The notes under the pieces were generated by a model, which saw only the letters and a list, made by a program, of their open reading frames with translations, did no database searches and had not been told where the DNA came from. Shown here piece by piece: positions 9,577 to 18,412 of a stretch of DNA of 55,719 nucleotides (positions within the stretch are counted from its first letter, which is position 1; each line of letters begins with the position of its first letter). Location: positions 1 to 55,719 of the forward strand of contig NZ_FMDF01000205.1 of NCBI RefSeq assembly GCF_900091955.1. Direction: 5' to 3'. Position numbers and translations under genes: made by a program. The stretch is from Streptomyces sp. Ncost-T10-10d (GTDB lineage Bacteria; Actinomycetota; Actinomycetes; Streptomycetales; Streptomycetaceae).

Positions 9577-11073
9577 TCAGACGGGCTGGTTCCCGGAGTC
9601 GTCGAGCACCTGCGAGAGGGCGGTTTCGAACGCCGAGTCGGGTGCCGAGGCAGCGCCCTGCCTGCGTACGTCGATCACCTGACCGCTCACGCCGGAGAGC
9701 AGGACATCGAGCGAGCTGCGCGCGACCTCGTCCGAGGAGAGCAGCGAATCGCCGGGCTCCTGCCCGAACGCCTTGGTCCGCATCGGGGTCGCGGTCCGCT
9801 CCGGGTTCATGCAATTGACCCGGATGTTGTCCTCGGTCCACTCCTCCGACAGCGCCTGGGTGAGGTTCACCACGGCCGCCTTGGTCGAGGAGTACAGGCT
9901 GTACTCGGCACGCCCGCGGGTGTAGCTGCCGGAGGTGAAGAGCAGCAACTGTCCCTCGGTCTCCGCCAGGAACTTGTACGCGTTGCGGGCGATGTTCACG
10001 GGGGCGAGGTAGTTGATCCGGAGCGCCTCGTGGATCGCGGCGGTGTCGGTTTCGTCGAGCCGGCCGATCCGGAGCACACCCGCGGTGTTGACGACGTAGT
10101 CGATCCGCCCCGTCTCCGCGTACGCCCTGGCGAAGGCCGCTTCCACCTCGTCCGGGTTCTCCACATGGGTGCCGGTGGCGGAGCGGCTGAGGGCGTACAC
10201 GCGGGCCCCGTACTCCTCGGCCATACGGGCTATGCCGGCGCCGATCCCGTACGAGCCGCCGAACACCATAAGGGTCCGGCCGGCCAGCCGCTCCCGGTAG
10301 AACGCGTCGGAGCTGTGTGCCGGAGCGGTCGTCGAGGCCAGCTGGAACAGCTTGTCGGCGATGAAGACATCGACGGGCTGGGTGACCTTCATGTTGTACT
10401 CGTCGCCCATGACCACGTGAACGGGCACGTCGGGCAGGTACTTGACGACGACCGAGCAGTCGTCCGTGGCCCGGAACAGCGGGTCGGCCGCCGCGAGCTC
10501 GTACGCCCGGCGAATCGTGGAAAGGCGGAACCCCTGGGGCGTCTGCCCGCGCCGGAGCCGGTCGCGGTCGGGCACCTCGGTGATGAACTCGCCGTCATCG
10601 CCGTGCGTCCGGGTCACGATCACGGTGTCGGACGAAGGGATGGCCACGTCGACGGCGCGGTAGCGCTCCAGCGCCTGCACGCACTCCTTGACCACGCGCT
10701 GCGACAGCAGCGGACGCACCGCGTCGTGGAACAGCAGGTTGCAGTCCTCATCGCCGTCGAGCCGGTCGGCCACCGCCGCGATCGCGATGTTCGTGGTCTC
10801 GCTCCGGGTGCTGCCGCCCGGGAGTACCTGCGACACCTTGCCCGGACCGGCCTTCGCGACGATCTTCTCGGCGTCGGCGACATGGTCCGGTGCCATCAGG
10901 ACCACGACGTCGTCGATGTCCGGGGCGTTCTCGAAGATGTGCAGAGTGTGCTCGAGAATCGACTTACCGGCGATCTTCAGGAGCTGCTTCGGGACAGCGA
11001 GCCCGATGCGCTGCCCGGTGCCACCGGCGAGGACAACGGCGACAGTACGGCGACGGGAGGCGCGGATGGTCAA
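9577..11073 (-). CDS. Bifunctional IspD/TarI-like cytidylyltransferase fused to SDR reductase (Bcs1-like CDP-ribitol synthase)
   Basis: A fusion of about 498 residues. The N-terminal ~235 residues carry the cytidylyltransferase motif VVLAGGTGQRIGLAVPKQLL, then LFHDAVRPLLS and QTPQGFRLSTI. The C-terminal ~250 residues are a short-chain dehydrogenase with cofactor loop FGGSYGIGAGIARMAEEYGA and catalytic YSLYSSTKAA (YxxxK). This arrangement is that of Haemophilus Bcs1/Acs1, which reduces ribulose 5-phosphate and activates the product to CDP-ribitol. The pathway IspD enzyme lacks the SDR half, so teichoic acid synthesis is the better call. The best start is TTG at 11073, with AGGAAG upstream; the open frame continues further upstream without conservation. 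It follows the TagF-like gene by 52 bases. Confidence 0.85.
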   Translation of the reverse strand: MTIRASRRRTVAVVLAGGTGQRIGLAVPKQLLKIAGKSILEHTLHIFENAPDIDDVVVLMAPDHVADAEKIVAKAGPGKVSQVLPGGSTRSETTNIAIAAVADRLDGDEDCNLLFHDAVRPLLSQRVVKECVQALERYRAVDVAIPSSDTVIVTRTHGDDGEFITEVPDRDRLRRGQTPQGFRLSTIRRAYELAAADPLFRATDDCSVVVKYLPDVPVHVVMGDEYNMKVTQPVDVFIADKLFQLASTTAPAHSSDAFYRERLAGRTLMVFGGSYGIGAGIARMAEEYGARVYALSRSATGTHVENPDEVEAAFARAYAETGRIDYVVNTAGVLRIGRLDETDTAAIHEALRINYLAPVNIARNAYKFLAETEGQLLLFTSGSYTRGRAEYSLYSSTKAAVVNLTQALSEEWTEDNIRVNCMNPERTATPMRTKAFGQEPGDSLLSSDEVARSSLDVLLSGVSGQVIDVRRQGAASAPDSAFETALSQVLDDSGNQPV

Positions 11074-11125
11074 GGTCTCTTGCTTCCTGTAGGCGGTGAG
11101 GTGACGAGCATGCGGCGGCAGACCG

Positions 11126-13141
11126 TCAGGCCGGCTGGTGCGGCTGGTGCTCGGGGTTGCCGGGCTGTTCCGGGGACTCGATGGGGAAGTCCCGCAGTCC
11201 GCGCAGATAGAGATCGTTCGCCGCATTGGCGAAGCGCACGGTCGACGGCGGACTGTCCGGGCCGAGCAGATAGTCCTTCAGCTGCTCCCGGTACGGGGCC
11301 ATGACGTCCTGGTCCCGGGAGAACATGGCGGAGAGCGCCGTCTCCAGGCCATTGCACTCGGCGTCGAGCAGGTACGAGGCGTACGCGGTGCGCTGCTCGT
11401 TACGGAACTCCGCGTCCGGCAGGCCCTCCAGGTTGAAGATGGCGTACGGCTTCCGGGTGGCCACGAAGTCCGAGACCACGCTCGACATGTCGCCGATCAG
11501 CAGGTCCGAGTGGTTGAAGCAGTCGTAGAGCGTGGGCACCCTGTCGGTCACGACGTGGTGCGCGTCGGCGGGCAGTGAGTCCCAGTAGAGCGTGCCCGCC
11601 TGGTCACGGAACTTGCGGATCCGGGTTGTCCGTTCCTCCTCGGTGAGGTCCGGATACTTCGAGCGGACCCCGCGCTCCTGGAGTGCGGCGAGCCGCTTGT
11701 CGATACGGGCCAGCCGGCGGGCCGCGGCCTTCGAATCGAGGATCTTCCGGCCGAACCGGCGGGCGTTGTCGTCCTGGAGCAGCGCGATGATGCGCCGGTG
11801 CGCGGCGGCAGCGGCGGGGGAGCGGGTGCCGGTCAGCGGGTGCGGCTTGTAGATGATCCGCAGCTGCCGCTCGTGCGCGAGCAGGGTCCGTATGAGGTGC
11901 TCGCCCGCCGGGATGACCGAGGTGTAGCAGGCATCGTCGGTCCAGCCCTCCCAGGTGGGGGCGTAGATGACGGTCGGGATCTCCTGGCTGACCGAACCCG
12001 TCCAGCGGCGCAACGGCATCAACTGAGGTCGGCCGACCTCCACGATCTGCTGGGCGGTCACCGCGTGCTTGATGCGCTCGTAGCGGTCGCGTCCGGCCCG
12101 TCCGGCCACCCAGATTTCGTCGAAGACCTTGCTGACGCGGTTACTGCTGGCGAGCTTGTCGCTGTCGCCGTGACCGATGAAGACGTGCTTGACCTCGTGC
12201 CGCTGGAGCATGTGCACGTTCTTGCCGGCGTTGCCGGGGTAGAGCGTCACCCGCAGTTCGGGCATCTCGACACGGGCCAGGTACTCGGCCTTCGGGACGC
12301 AGATGACCGGTACGGAGGTGGCGTCGAGGAACCGCAGGGTGGCCCGCTCGCGCAGCACGATGATGGGCCGCAGATCCAGCGACTCGAGCGACTCCAGCCA
12401 CATGTTCACCTGGTACATGAAGTCCCGGGAGACGGCGGCGAAGGTGAAGTAGAGCGCGACCTGCGGCCGGTACTGCCGCAGCTGCCAGTTCAGCTCGTCG
12501 ATGGCGTCATCGGCGGTGGGCAGGATGAGCGCGTTCCGCGCCCCGGGCAGCAGGACGAGGAAGGCCACGAAGGCGAACCAGACCGAGGCGATCCCGCCGA
12601 ACGTCACGTACTCCCACCGGTCGGTGGCGATCGTGCCTATCGCGCCGCCCACCAGCGGGACGTCCAGATGCAGCGTCTTGCGGACGTGCTTGTTCATCAG
12701 GAACGGGTGCGGCAGCCGCCGGATCCCCAGTGCGTCCAGGTCGAGTCCGCGCGTGGTGAAGGGCAGCGCGGCACGCTCCGTTTTGACCCGCTTGAGCAGA
12801 GCACCGTAGGCGAGCTGCAGGACGAAGAGCAGCAGCAGCCCCACTGAGGTCATCCGGACGACGAACGAGTCGAGGTCATTGATGGAGCCGCAGAGGGCCA
12901 GCAGCAGGAACTGCCGGATCAGGAACCGGATGGTGAGCCCGAATCGCGAGTCCCGCAGCCGGTCCAGGGTCGAGGACTCGGAGGTGTGCAGGAGCAGGTC
13001 GGCCGCGTAGCTGACCGCAGCGGCGTACGCGAAAACGGGCAGGGACGCCATCACCACCGCCGCCAGCATGGCGACGAAGCTGAGCACCAGGGCCGCGGTG
13101 ATCAAGAATCCCAAGGCTGCCTGACGTTGTGCTTTGCCCAT
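11126..13141 (-). CDS. CDP-glycerol/CDP-ribitol phosphotransferase family protein (TagF/TarL-like)
   Basis: A 671-residue protein. The first ~200 residues hold several hydrophobic helices (for example LGFLITAALVLSFVAMLAAV and VWFAFVAFLVLLPG). The rest is a TagF-type domain with VKHVFIGHGDSDK, PTVIYAPTWEGW, LRIIYKPHPLTG and DLLIGDMSSVVSDFVATRKP, the motifs around the two catalytic His regions of the family. It should polymerise glycerol- or ribitol-phosphate on a lipid carrier at the inner membrane face. The fused membrane part differs from classic soluble TagF, but such forms are common in Streptomyces. It is first in the leftward group 13141-7498. The Bcs1-like neighbour argues for ribitol. 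The ATG start lies after a GGAGGAG-like site. Confidence 0.85.
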   Translation of the reverse strand: MGKAQRQAALGFLITAALVLSFVAMLAAVVMASLPVFAYAAAVSYAADLLLHTSESSTLDRLRDSRFGLTIRFLIRQFLLLALCGSINDLDSFVVRMTSVGLLLLFVLQLAYGALLKRVKTERAALPFTTRGLDLDALGIRRLPHPFLMNKHVRKTLHLDVPLVGGAIGTIATDRWEYVTFGGIASVWFAFVAFLVLLPGARNALILPTADDAIDELNWQLRQYRPQVALYFTFAAVSRDFMYQVNMWLESLESLDLRPIIVLRERATLRFLDATSVPVICVPKAEYLARVEMPELRVTLYPGNAGKNVHMLQRHEVKHVFIGHGDSDKLASSNRVSKVFDEIWVAGRAGRDRYERIKHAVTAQQIVEVGRPQLMPLRRWTGSVSQEIPTVIYAPTWEGWTDDACYTSVIPAGEHLIRTLLAHERQLRIIYKPHPLTGTRSPAAAAAHRRIIALLQDDNARRFGRKILDSKAAARRLARIDKRLAALQERGVRSKYPDLTEEERTTRIRKFRDQAGTLYWDSLPADAHHVVTDRVPTLYDCFNHSDLLIGDMSSVVSDFVATRKPYAIFNLEGLPDAEFRNEQRTAYASYLLDAECNGLETALSAMFSRDQDVMAPYREQLKDYLLGPDSPPSTVRFANAANDLYLRGLRDFPIESPEQPGNPEHQPHQPA

Positions 13142-13450
13142 GGGCGGCCGGCTCCTCCTTCAGTGTCTGGGTGCGGCGCGTGGCTGCGTTGCCAGCGCGG
13201 ACAGGGACTGCCGCACGTCACAGTGGGGGCCGAGCCGCGGTCTGACGGAGTGCGGACGGTGCGTAAGGAACTTGTGAAGCATCCGACCGAACTTTAGACA
13301 CGCGTGATGCTTTTGGTGAACTTTCACAGGGTCAAAAGTCGAACATTCGACGTCTGGATACCGAACAGTTATGAATCTAGGAGCTCTGTGTGATCTCCGT
13401 AACGCCGGATCTCACGCTTGGTGATCAAGACCCATGTGTCTTACTCCCAG
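13142..13450 (-). promoter_or_regulatory. Leader of the teichoic-acid-type operon with two perfect palindromes
   Basis: The 309-base gap between the TagC-like gene's stop and the TagF-like start is relatively AT-rich. It contains GTGAACTTTCAC (13316-13327) and GTCGAACATTCGAC (13338-13351), both perfect inverted repeats and 10 bases apart. On the minus strand a TTGACC hexamer lies between them. These look like operator and promoter elements for the leftward operon. A single GTTCACC match to the Streptomyces PhoP repeat unit overlaps the first palindrome, but I see no proper direct-repeat array. Confidence 0.45.
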
Positions 13451-14488
13451 TCAGGAATGACACGAGTAAACAGTCAGCTCCCGCCGGCCCGGCGTCTTGA
13501 CCGAGAAGGCCACACACAGCTGCGGCTCCCGGCCCGGGCGCACGGCGATCCCTTCCGGCTCGCGGAAGTCCAGCCCCGGTGCCACTGTCACCTTCTGGCG
13601 CCCGGCGGCCCGCCCGCTCCGTATGTCGATCGCCGCCACATAGGTGTTGCCCCCGCCGGACGGCGGATTGCCGCCCGTCGCGTCCGTGTAGGGCTTTCCG
13701 GTCAGCTGATAGATGTGGTCTCCGTGCAGGGCGCAGCCCTGGAGCGTCTCGCCCTCCTGGAGGGCACGGTCCTCGACGTGGTGCAGCGGCTCGTACCGCC
13801 CGGTGAGGAATTCGTCCATGCGGTAGACCGTGTAATGGTGCGTCCGGCCGACCCAGTGGCTCACCAGAACACGGCGGCCCGGGAGGTCCAGGGACGGATG
13901 GATCCTGTGGCTGCCGGGCAGCGGGCGATGATGCCGTACCCGAGGTGACGAACTGTCGATCACCGCGCCGTTACGGAAAGGAATCCTGGCGACGGCGCGT
14001 CCGTACCCGGTCCGGACGTCCACGTCGGACTCCACCCACAGCAGCACGTCCCCGCCCGAGGGCTCCACCCCGTGCGAGATCCCGTGCCCGAAGCCCCTGA
14101 GGTACATGTGCCCGGTTTCGGCACCCGAGGGGGAGAGGACCGTCACGCACATGTCGCCGGCCAGCCGCCGGGTCCGGCCACCGAGTGGCCTCTCCTCGTC
14201 GGGCAGCCGGACGGAGGCCGGCACGACCTGGAGCGCGTACACCTCGCCGGGGTCACTGCCGTACGAGATCGACTGAGGGCCCGAGACATGGTGCAGCGGG
14301 CTGAGCGGCAGCAGCTTCGACGCCGTGTCGATGTCGAAGAGTCCGGCCTGTCCGGCGGGCGGCTTGCCGTCGCCCGCACCGACACCCGGGGTTCCGCGCA
14401 GCAGGACGCTTCCGGCCACCGCGACCGCGCCCCCACAGCTCGCGAAGAGCAGTGATCTGCGAGTGATGTGGCTTCCGGTGCCCACCAT
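13451..14488 (-). CDS. Tat-exported TagC-like beta-propeller protein
   Basis: A 345-residue protein. The N-terminus has a twin-arginine signal (ITRRSLLFASCGGAVAVAGS, Arg10-Arg11) with a Cys that could also serve lipidation. The mature part has repeated strands such as GPQSISYGSDPGEVYALQV, CVTVLSPSGAETGHMYL and EPEGIAVRPGREPQLCVAF. This resembles the TagC / phage P68 receptor-binding beta-propeller family, named from teichoic acid loci. It lies upstream of the TagF-like gene on the same strand but 309 bases away, so it probably has its own transcript. Role outside the cell membrane is likely; the exact function is unknown. The assignment is by pattern and context. Confidence 0.6.
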   Translation of the reverse strand: MVGTGSHITRRSLLFASCGGAVAVAGSVLLRGTPGVGAGDGKPPAGQAGLFDIDTASKLLPLSPLHHVSGPQSISYGSDPGEVYALQVVPASVRLPDEERPLGGRTRRLAGDMCVTVLSPSGAETGHMYLRGFGHGISHGVEPSGGDVLLWVESDVDVRTGYGRAVARIPFRNGAVIDSSSPRVRHHRPLPGSHRIHPSLDLPGRRVLVSHWVGRTHHYTVYRMDEFLTGRYEPLHHVEDRALQEGETLQGCALHGDHIYQLTGKPYTDATGGNPPSGGGNTYVAAIDIRSGRAAGRQKVTVAPGLDFREPEGIAVRPGREPQLCVAFSVKTPGRRELTVYSCHS

Positions 14489-14654
14489 GCCTGCCCGTGA
14501 CCGCCGTCTCTGCTCAGGGACGGGACGCCGTCCCCCTCTGGGGTTGGAACAGACATCCTGTCATCACCCCGTCGAGTCCGGACGACCCGGGCAACGCGTA
14601 CGGAGGGTACGGCCCGTCCACCGAGCCGCACCCTCCGCCGGTCAGGCAGTGGTG

Positions 14655-16784
14655 TTACGCAGGAACGCTCGCCACACCCTGCGCCAGGAACTTCTTGCCG
14701 TTCACCCGCTCCGAGACGCCCTCACGGTCCAGGTACGGCGTGATGCCGCCCAGGTGGAAGGGCCAGCCCGCGCCGGTGATCAGGCAGAGGTCGATGTCCT
14801 GGGCCTCGGCGACGACGCCCTCGTCCAGCATCAGACCGATCTCCTGCGCCACCGCGTCCAGGACACGGTCGCGGACCTGCTCCTCGGACAGGACGACATC
14901 GCCCTGCTTGAGGAGAGCGGCGACCTCCGGGTCCAGCTCCGGCTTCCCGGAGTCATACACGTAGAAGCCGCGCTTGCCGGCCTTGACGACGGCCGCGAGG
15001 TTCTCGGAGACGGTGAAACGCTCCGGGAAGGCGCGGTTCAGGGTCTCGGAGACATGCAGGCCGATGGCCGGGCCGACCAGCTCCAGCAGGACCAGCGGGG
15101 ACATCGGCAGACCGAGAGGCTCGATGGCCTTCTCCGCCGCCTCGACCGGGGTTCCCTCGTCGATGACGTTCTGGATCTCGCCCATGAAGCGGGTGAGGAT
15201 GCGGTTGACGACGAACGCCGGGGCGTCCTTCACCAGCACCGCGGTCTTCTTCAGCTTCCGCGCCACACCGAACGCCGTGGCCAGCGAGGCGTCGTCGGTC
15301 TTCTCGCCGCGCACGATCTCCAGCAGCGGGAGGATCGCGACCGGGTTGAAGAAGTGGAAGCCGACGACCCGCTCGGGATGCTGCAGTTTCGATGCCATCT
15401 CGGTGACCGAGAGGGACGAGGTGTTGGTGGCGAGGATCGCGTGCGCCGGGGCGACCGCCTCGACCTCCGCGAACACCTGCTGCTTGACGCCGATCTCCTC
15501 GAAGACGGCCTCGATGATGAAGTCGGCGTCGGAGAAGCCCTCGGCCTTGTCCAGCACACCGGTGACCAGGGCCTTGAGGCGGTTGGCCTTGTCCTGGTTG
15601 ATCCGGCCCTTGCCCAGCAGCTTCTCGATCTCGGCGTGGACATAGCCCACACCCTTGTCGACGCGCTCCTGGTCGATGTCGGTCAGCACGACCGGCACCT
15701 CCAGACGGCGCAGGAACAGCAGCGCCAGCTGCGAGGCCATCAGACCGGCACCGACGACGCCGACCTTGGTGACCGGGCGGGCCAGGGCCTTGTCCGGAGC
15801 ACCGGCCGGGCGCTTGGCGCGCTTCTGGACCAGGTTGAAGGCGTAGATCCCGGAGCGCAGCTCGCCGCCCATGATCAGGTCCGCGAGGGCCTGGTCCTCG
15901 GCGTCGAAGCCGGCGCTCAGGTCGCCGTCCTTCGCCGCGGCGATGATCTCCAGCGCGCGGTACGCGGCCGGGGCGGCGCCGTGCACCTTGGAGTCGGCGA
16001 TGGCCTTGCCACGGGCGACGGCCTGGTCCCAGGCGTCACCGCGGTCGACCTCGGGGCGCTCCACCGTGACCGTGCCGTTCAGCACGTTCGCGGTCCAGAT
16101 CAGCGACTGCTCCAGGAAGTCCGCGCCCTCGAAGATCGCGTCGGCGATCCCGAGCTCGAAGACCTGCTTGCCCTTCAGCTGACGGTTCTGGTTCAGCGAG
16201 TTCTCGATGATCACCGAGACCGCGCGGTCGGCACCGATCAGGTTCGGCAGCAGCGCGCAGCCGCCCCAGCCGGGGACCAGACCGAGGAAGACCTCGGGCA
16301 GCGAGAACGCGGGCAGCGCCTTGGAGACGGTGCGGTACGAGCAGTGCAGACCGACCTCGACACCGCCACCCATCGCCGCGCCGTTGTAGTACGCGAACGT
16401 CGGGACCGCGAGGCCGGAGAGGCGGCGGAAGACGTCGTGGCCGCCCTTGCCGATGGCGAGCGCGTCGTCGTGGTTCTTCAGCAGCTCGACGCCCTTGAGG
16501 TCGGCGCCGACCGCGAAGATGAACGGCTTGCCGGTGATGCCGATACCGGCGATCGCACCCTCGGCAGCCTCCTTCTCGACCTGGTCGATGGCGGCGTTCA
16601 GGTTCGCCAGCGACTGCGGTCCGAAGGTGGTCGGCTTGGTGTGGTCCAGGCCGTTGTCCAGCGTGATGAGGGCGAACCTGCCCGCATCCGCCGGGAGGTC
16701 GAGGTGGCGTACGTGCGCCTGGGTGACGACCTCGCCGGGGAACAGCTCGGCCGCGCCCTTCAGAAGCTCAGTGGTGGAGCTCAT
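14655..16784 (-). CDS. fadB: Fatty acid oxidation multifunctional protein: enoyl-CoA hydratase / 3-hydroxyacyl-CoA dehydrogenase
   Basis: A 709-residue protein with a crotonase domain first (VGADLKGVELLKN, then MGGGVEVGLHCSYR and LPEVFLGLVPGWGG, about 90-190). It continues with an NAD-binding 3-hydroxyacyl-CoA dehydrogenase domain (VGVVGAGLMASQLALLF, about 355; LATNTSSLSVTEMA; VGFHFFNPV) and a C-terminal dehydrogenase domain. It hydrates trans-2-enoyl-CoA and oxidises the 3-hydroxyacyl-CoA. The start at 16784 (MSSTTELLKG) is preferred to an upstream one because of the GAGGG site and the family N-terminus. It follows fadA by 73 bases in the same direction, forming the usual fadA-fadB beta-oxidation pair. 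Confidence 0.95.
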   Translation of the reverse strand: MSSTTELLKGAAELFPGEVVTQAHVRHLDLPADAGRFALITLDNGLDHTKPTTFGPQSLANLNAAIDQVEKEAAEGAIAGIGITGKPFIFAVGADLKGVELLKNHDDALAIGKGGHDVFRRLSGLAVPTFAYYNGAAMGGGVEVGLHCSYRTVSKALPAFSLPEVFLGLVPGWGGCALLPNLIGADRAVSVIIENSLNQNRQLKGKQVFELGIADAIFEGADFLEQSLIWTANVLNGTVTVERPEVDRGDAWDQAVARGKAIADSKVHGAAPAAYRALEIIAAAKDGDLSAGFDAEDQALADLIMGGELRSGIYAFNLVQKRAKRPAGAPDKALARPVTKVGVVGAGLMASQLALLFLRRLEVPVVLTDIDQERVDKGVGYVHAEIEKLLGKGRINQDKANRLKALVTGVLDKAEGFSDADFIIEAVFEEIGVKQQVFAEVEAVAPAHAILATNTSSLSVTEMASKLQHPERVVGFHFFNPVAILPLLEIVRGEKTDDASLATAFGVARKLKKTAVLVKDAPAFVVNRILTRFMGEIQNVIDEGTPVEAAEKAIEPLGLPMSPLVLLELVGPAIGLHVSETLNRAFPERFTVSENLAAVVKAGKRGFYVYDSGKPELDPEVAALLKQGDVVLSEEQVRDRVLDAVAQEIGLMLDEGVVAEAQDIDLCLITGAGWPFHLGGITPYLDREGVSERVNGKKFLAQGVASVPA

Positions 16785-16857
16785 GCCTGACCCTCGCTTC
16801 GCTCGGCCCAGCATTCGCTCAGGCTGCACCTCTTGTCTGTTCGCTCGCTGCGCTCGC

Positions 16858-18087
16858 TCACGCGTTGCCTCCGTCTGCCTTGTCGAAGTGCGGGTTCTCC
16901 CAGATGACCGTCGCGCCCATGCCGAAGCCGACGCACATGGTGGTCAGGCCGTAGCGGACATGCGGCTGCTCCTCGAACTGGCGGGCCAGCTGCGTCATCA
17001 GACGCACACCGGACGAGGCCAGCGGGTGACCGTAGGCGATGGCGCCGCCGTACTGGTTGACGCGCGCGTCGTCGTCGGCGATGCCGTAGTGGTCGAGGAA
17101 AGCGAGCACCTGGACGGCGAACGCCTCGTTGATCTCGAACAGACCGATGTCGCCGATCGACAGACCGGCCTTGGCGAGGGCCTTCTCGGTCGACGGGATC
17201 GGACCGTAGCCCATGACCTCCGGCTCGACACCCGCGAAGGCGTAGCTGACGAGGCGCATCTTGACCGGGAGGCCGAGCTCGCGCGCGACGTCCTCGGCCG
17301 CGAGCAGCGAGGCGGTGGCGCCGTCGTTGAGGCCCGCGGCGTTTCCGGCGGTGACCCGGCCGTGGGCGCGGAACGGGGTCTTCAGGCCGGCGAGGGACTC
17401 CAGCGTGGTGCCCGGACGCATCGGCTCATCGGCGGTGACCAGGCCCCAGCCCGTCTCGCCGGCCTCCGCGTTGGTGCGGCGCACGGAGATCGGCACCAGG
17501 TCCTGCTGGATCTTGCCGTTGGCGTACGCCTTGGCGGCCTTCTCCTGCGAACGGACCGCGTACTTGTCGGCGCGGTCCTTGGTGATCTGCGGATACCTGT
17601 CGTGCAGGTTCTCCGCAGTCATGCCCATGAACAGGGCGGACTCGTCGACCAGCTTCTCCGACACGAAGCGCGGGTTCGGGTCCACGCCCTCGCCCATCGG
17701 GTGGCGGCCCATGTGCTCGACACCACCGGCGACGACGACGTCGTACGCGCCGAAGGCGATGGAGCCGGCCGTCGAGGTGACGGCGGTCAGGGCGCCCGCA
17801 CACATGCGGTCGATGGAGTAACCGGGGACGGACTGCGGCAGACCGGCCAGGATTCCGGCGGTGCGGCCCAGCGTCAGACCCTGGTCGCCGATCTGGGTGG
17901 TCGCGGCGATGGCGACCTCGTCGATCTTCGCGGGGTCCAGGTCCGGGTTGCGGCGCAGCAGCTCCCGGATGGCCTTCACGACGAGATCGTCGGCGCGGGT
18001 CTCGTGGTAGATGCCCTTCGGGCCCGCTTTGCCGAACGGGGTGCGGACGCCGTCGACGAAGACGACGTCCCGGATGGTACGAGGCAC
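16858..18087 (-). CDS. fadA: Acetyl-CoA C-acyltransferase (3-ketoacyl-CoA thiolase)
   Basis: A 409-residue thiolase of normal length. It cleaves 3-ketoacyl-CoA with CoA in the last step of beta-oxidation. Visible motifs are the nucleophilic Cys in YSIDRMCAGALTAV, FEINEAFAVQVLAF, the His in YGGAIAYGHPLASSG and the second Cys in TTMCVGFGMGATV. The start MPRTIRDVVFVDGVRTPFG is the family N-terminus, with GGAGAG upstream. It heads the fadA-fadB pair. A terminator hairpin (18308-18350) lies upstream, at the end of rnd. Confidence 0.96.
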   Translation of the reverse strand: MPRTIRDVVFVDGVRTPFGKAGPKGIYHETRADDLVVKAIRELLRRNPDLDPAKIDEVAIAATTQIGDQGLTLGRTAGILAGLPQSVPGYSIDRMCAGALTAVTSTAGSIAFGAYDVVVAGGVEHMGRHPMGEGVDPNPRFVSEKLVDESALFMGMTAENLHDRYPQITKDRADKYAVRSQEKAAKAYANGKIQQDLVPISVRRTNAEAGETGWGLVTADEPMRPGTTLESLAGLKTPFRAHGRVTAGNAAGLNDGATASLLAAEDVARELGLPVKMRLVSYAFAGVEPEVMGYGPIPSTEKALAKAGLSIGDIGLFEINEAFAVQVLAFLDHYGIADDDARVNQYGGAIAYGHPLASSGVRLMTQLARQFEEQPHVRYGLTTMCVGFGMGATVIWENPHFDKADGGNA

Positions 18088-18307
18088 GGTGGCTCTCCTC
18101 CAGGGTGCGGGATGGCACTGCTGCGGGGCACGCCCGCAGGCGCGCCGCTCCCCTCATGCTACTTGTGGGTAACCAGACTGCCCAGCCCCTGTGACGGGAG
18201 CGGCGAAGGTCACATGCGGGTGCGCGGTTGCGAGGGCCGTTTCGGCCTCGGGCGCCGGACGGGCCGGCAGTGGACTGCCGGGCGTGTCGAGGCTGCGCCG
18301 GAAACGG

Positions 18308-18350
18308 CAATCGCCGGACGGGGCAGTGAGAGCAGCCCGTCCGGCGATTG
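18308..18350. terminator. Hairpin terminator after rnd
   Basis: A perfect 15-bp stem pairs 18308-18322 with 18336-18350 around a 13-base loop. It lies 63 bases past the rnd stop in the direction of transcription. The rest of the 325-base gap 18088-18412 holds only the fadA leader, and I see no gene in it. Confidence 0.7.
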
Positions 18351-18412
18351 AGGACAGCGTGCGGCCGGAGGCCGCGCAACCTGGCGTGATTACGACCCTC
18401 AGGGGGGAGCCC

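Noticed and set aside
6122..9841. Very long minus-strand frame across two genes
   Set aside because: It runs through the glycosyltransferase in the wrong frame and antisense to the gene at 6299. Composition is Arg/Gly/Ala-rich without motifs.
13283..13351. PhoP (Pho box) array in the teichoic operon leader
   Set aside because: One GTTCACC unit and two GTTCG units occur, but not at the 11-base spacing of a Pho box.
14325..16790. Long plus-strand frame opposite fadB
   Set aside because: Antisense shadow of fadB with biased composition (Asp/Leu/Gln/Arg-rich) and no domain.
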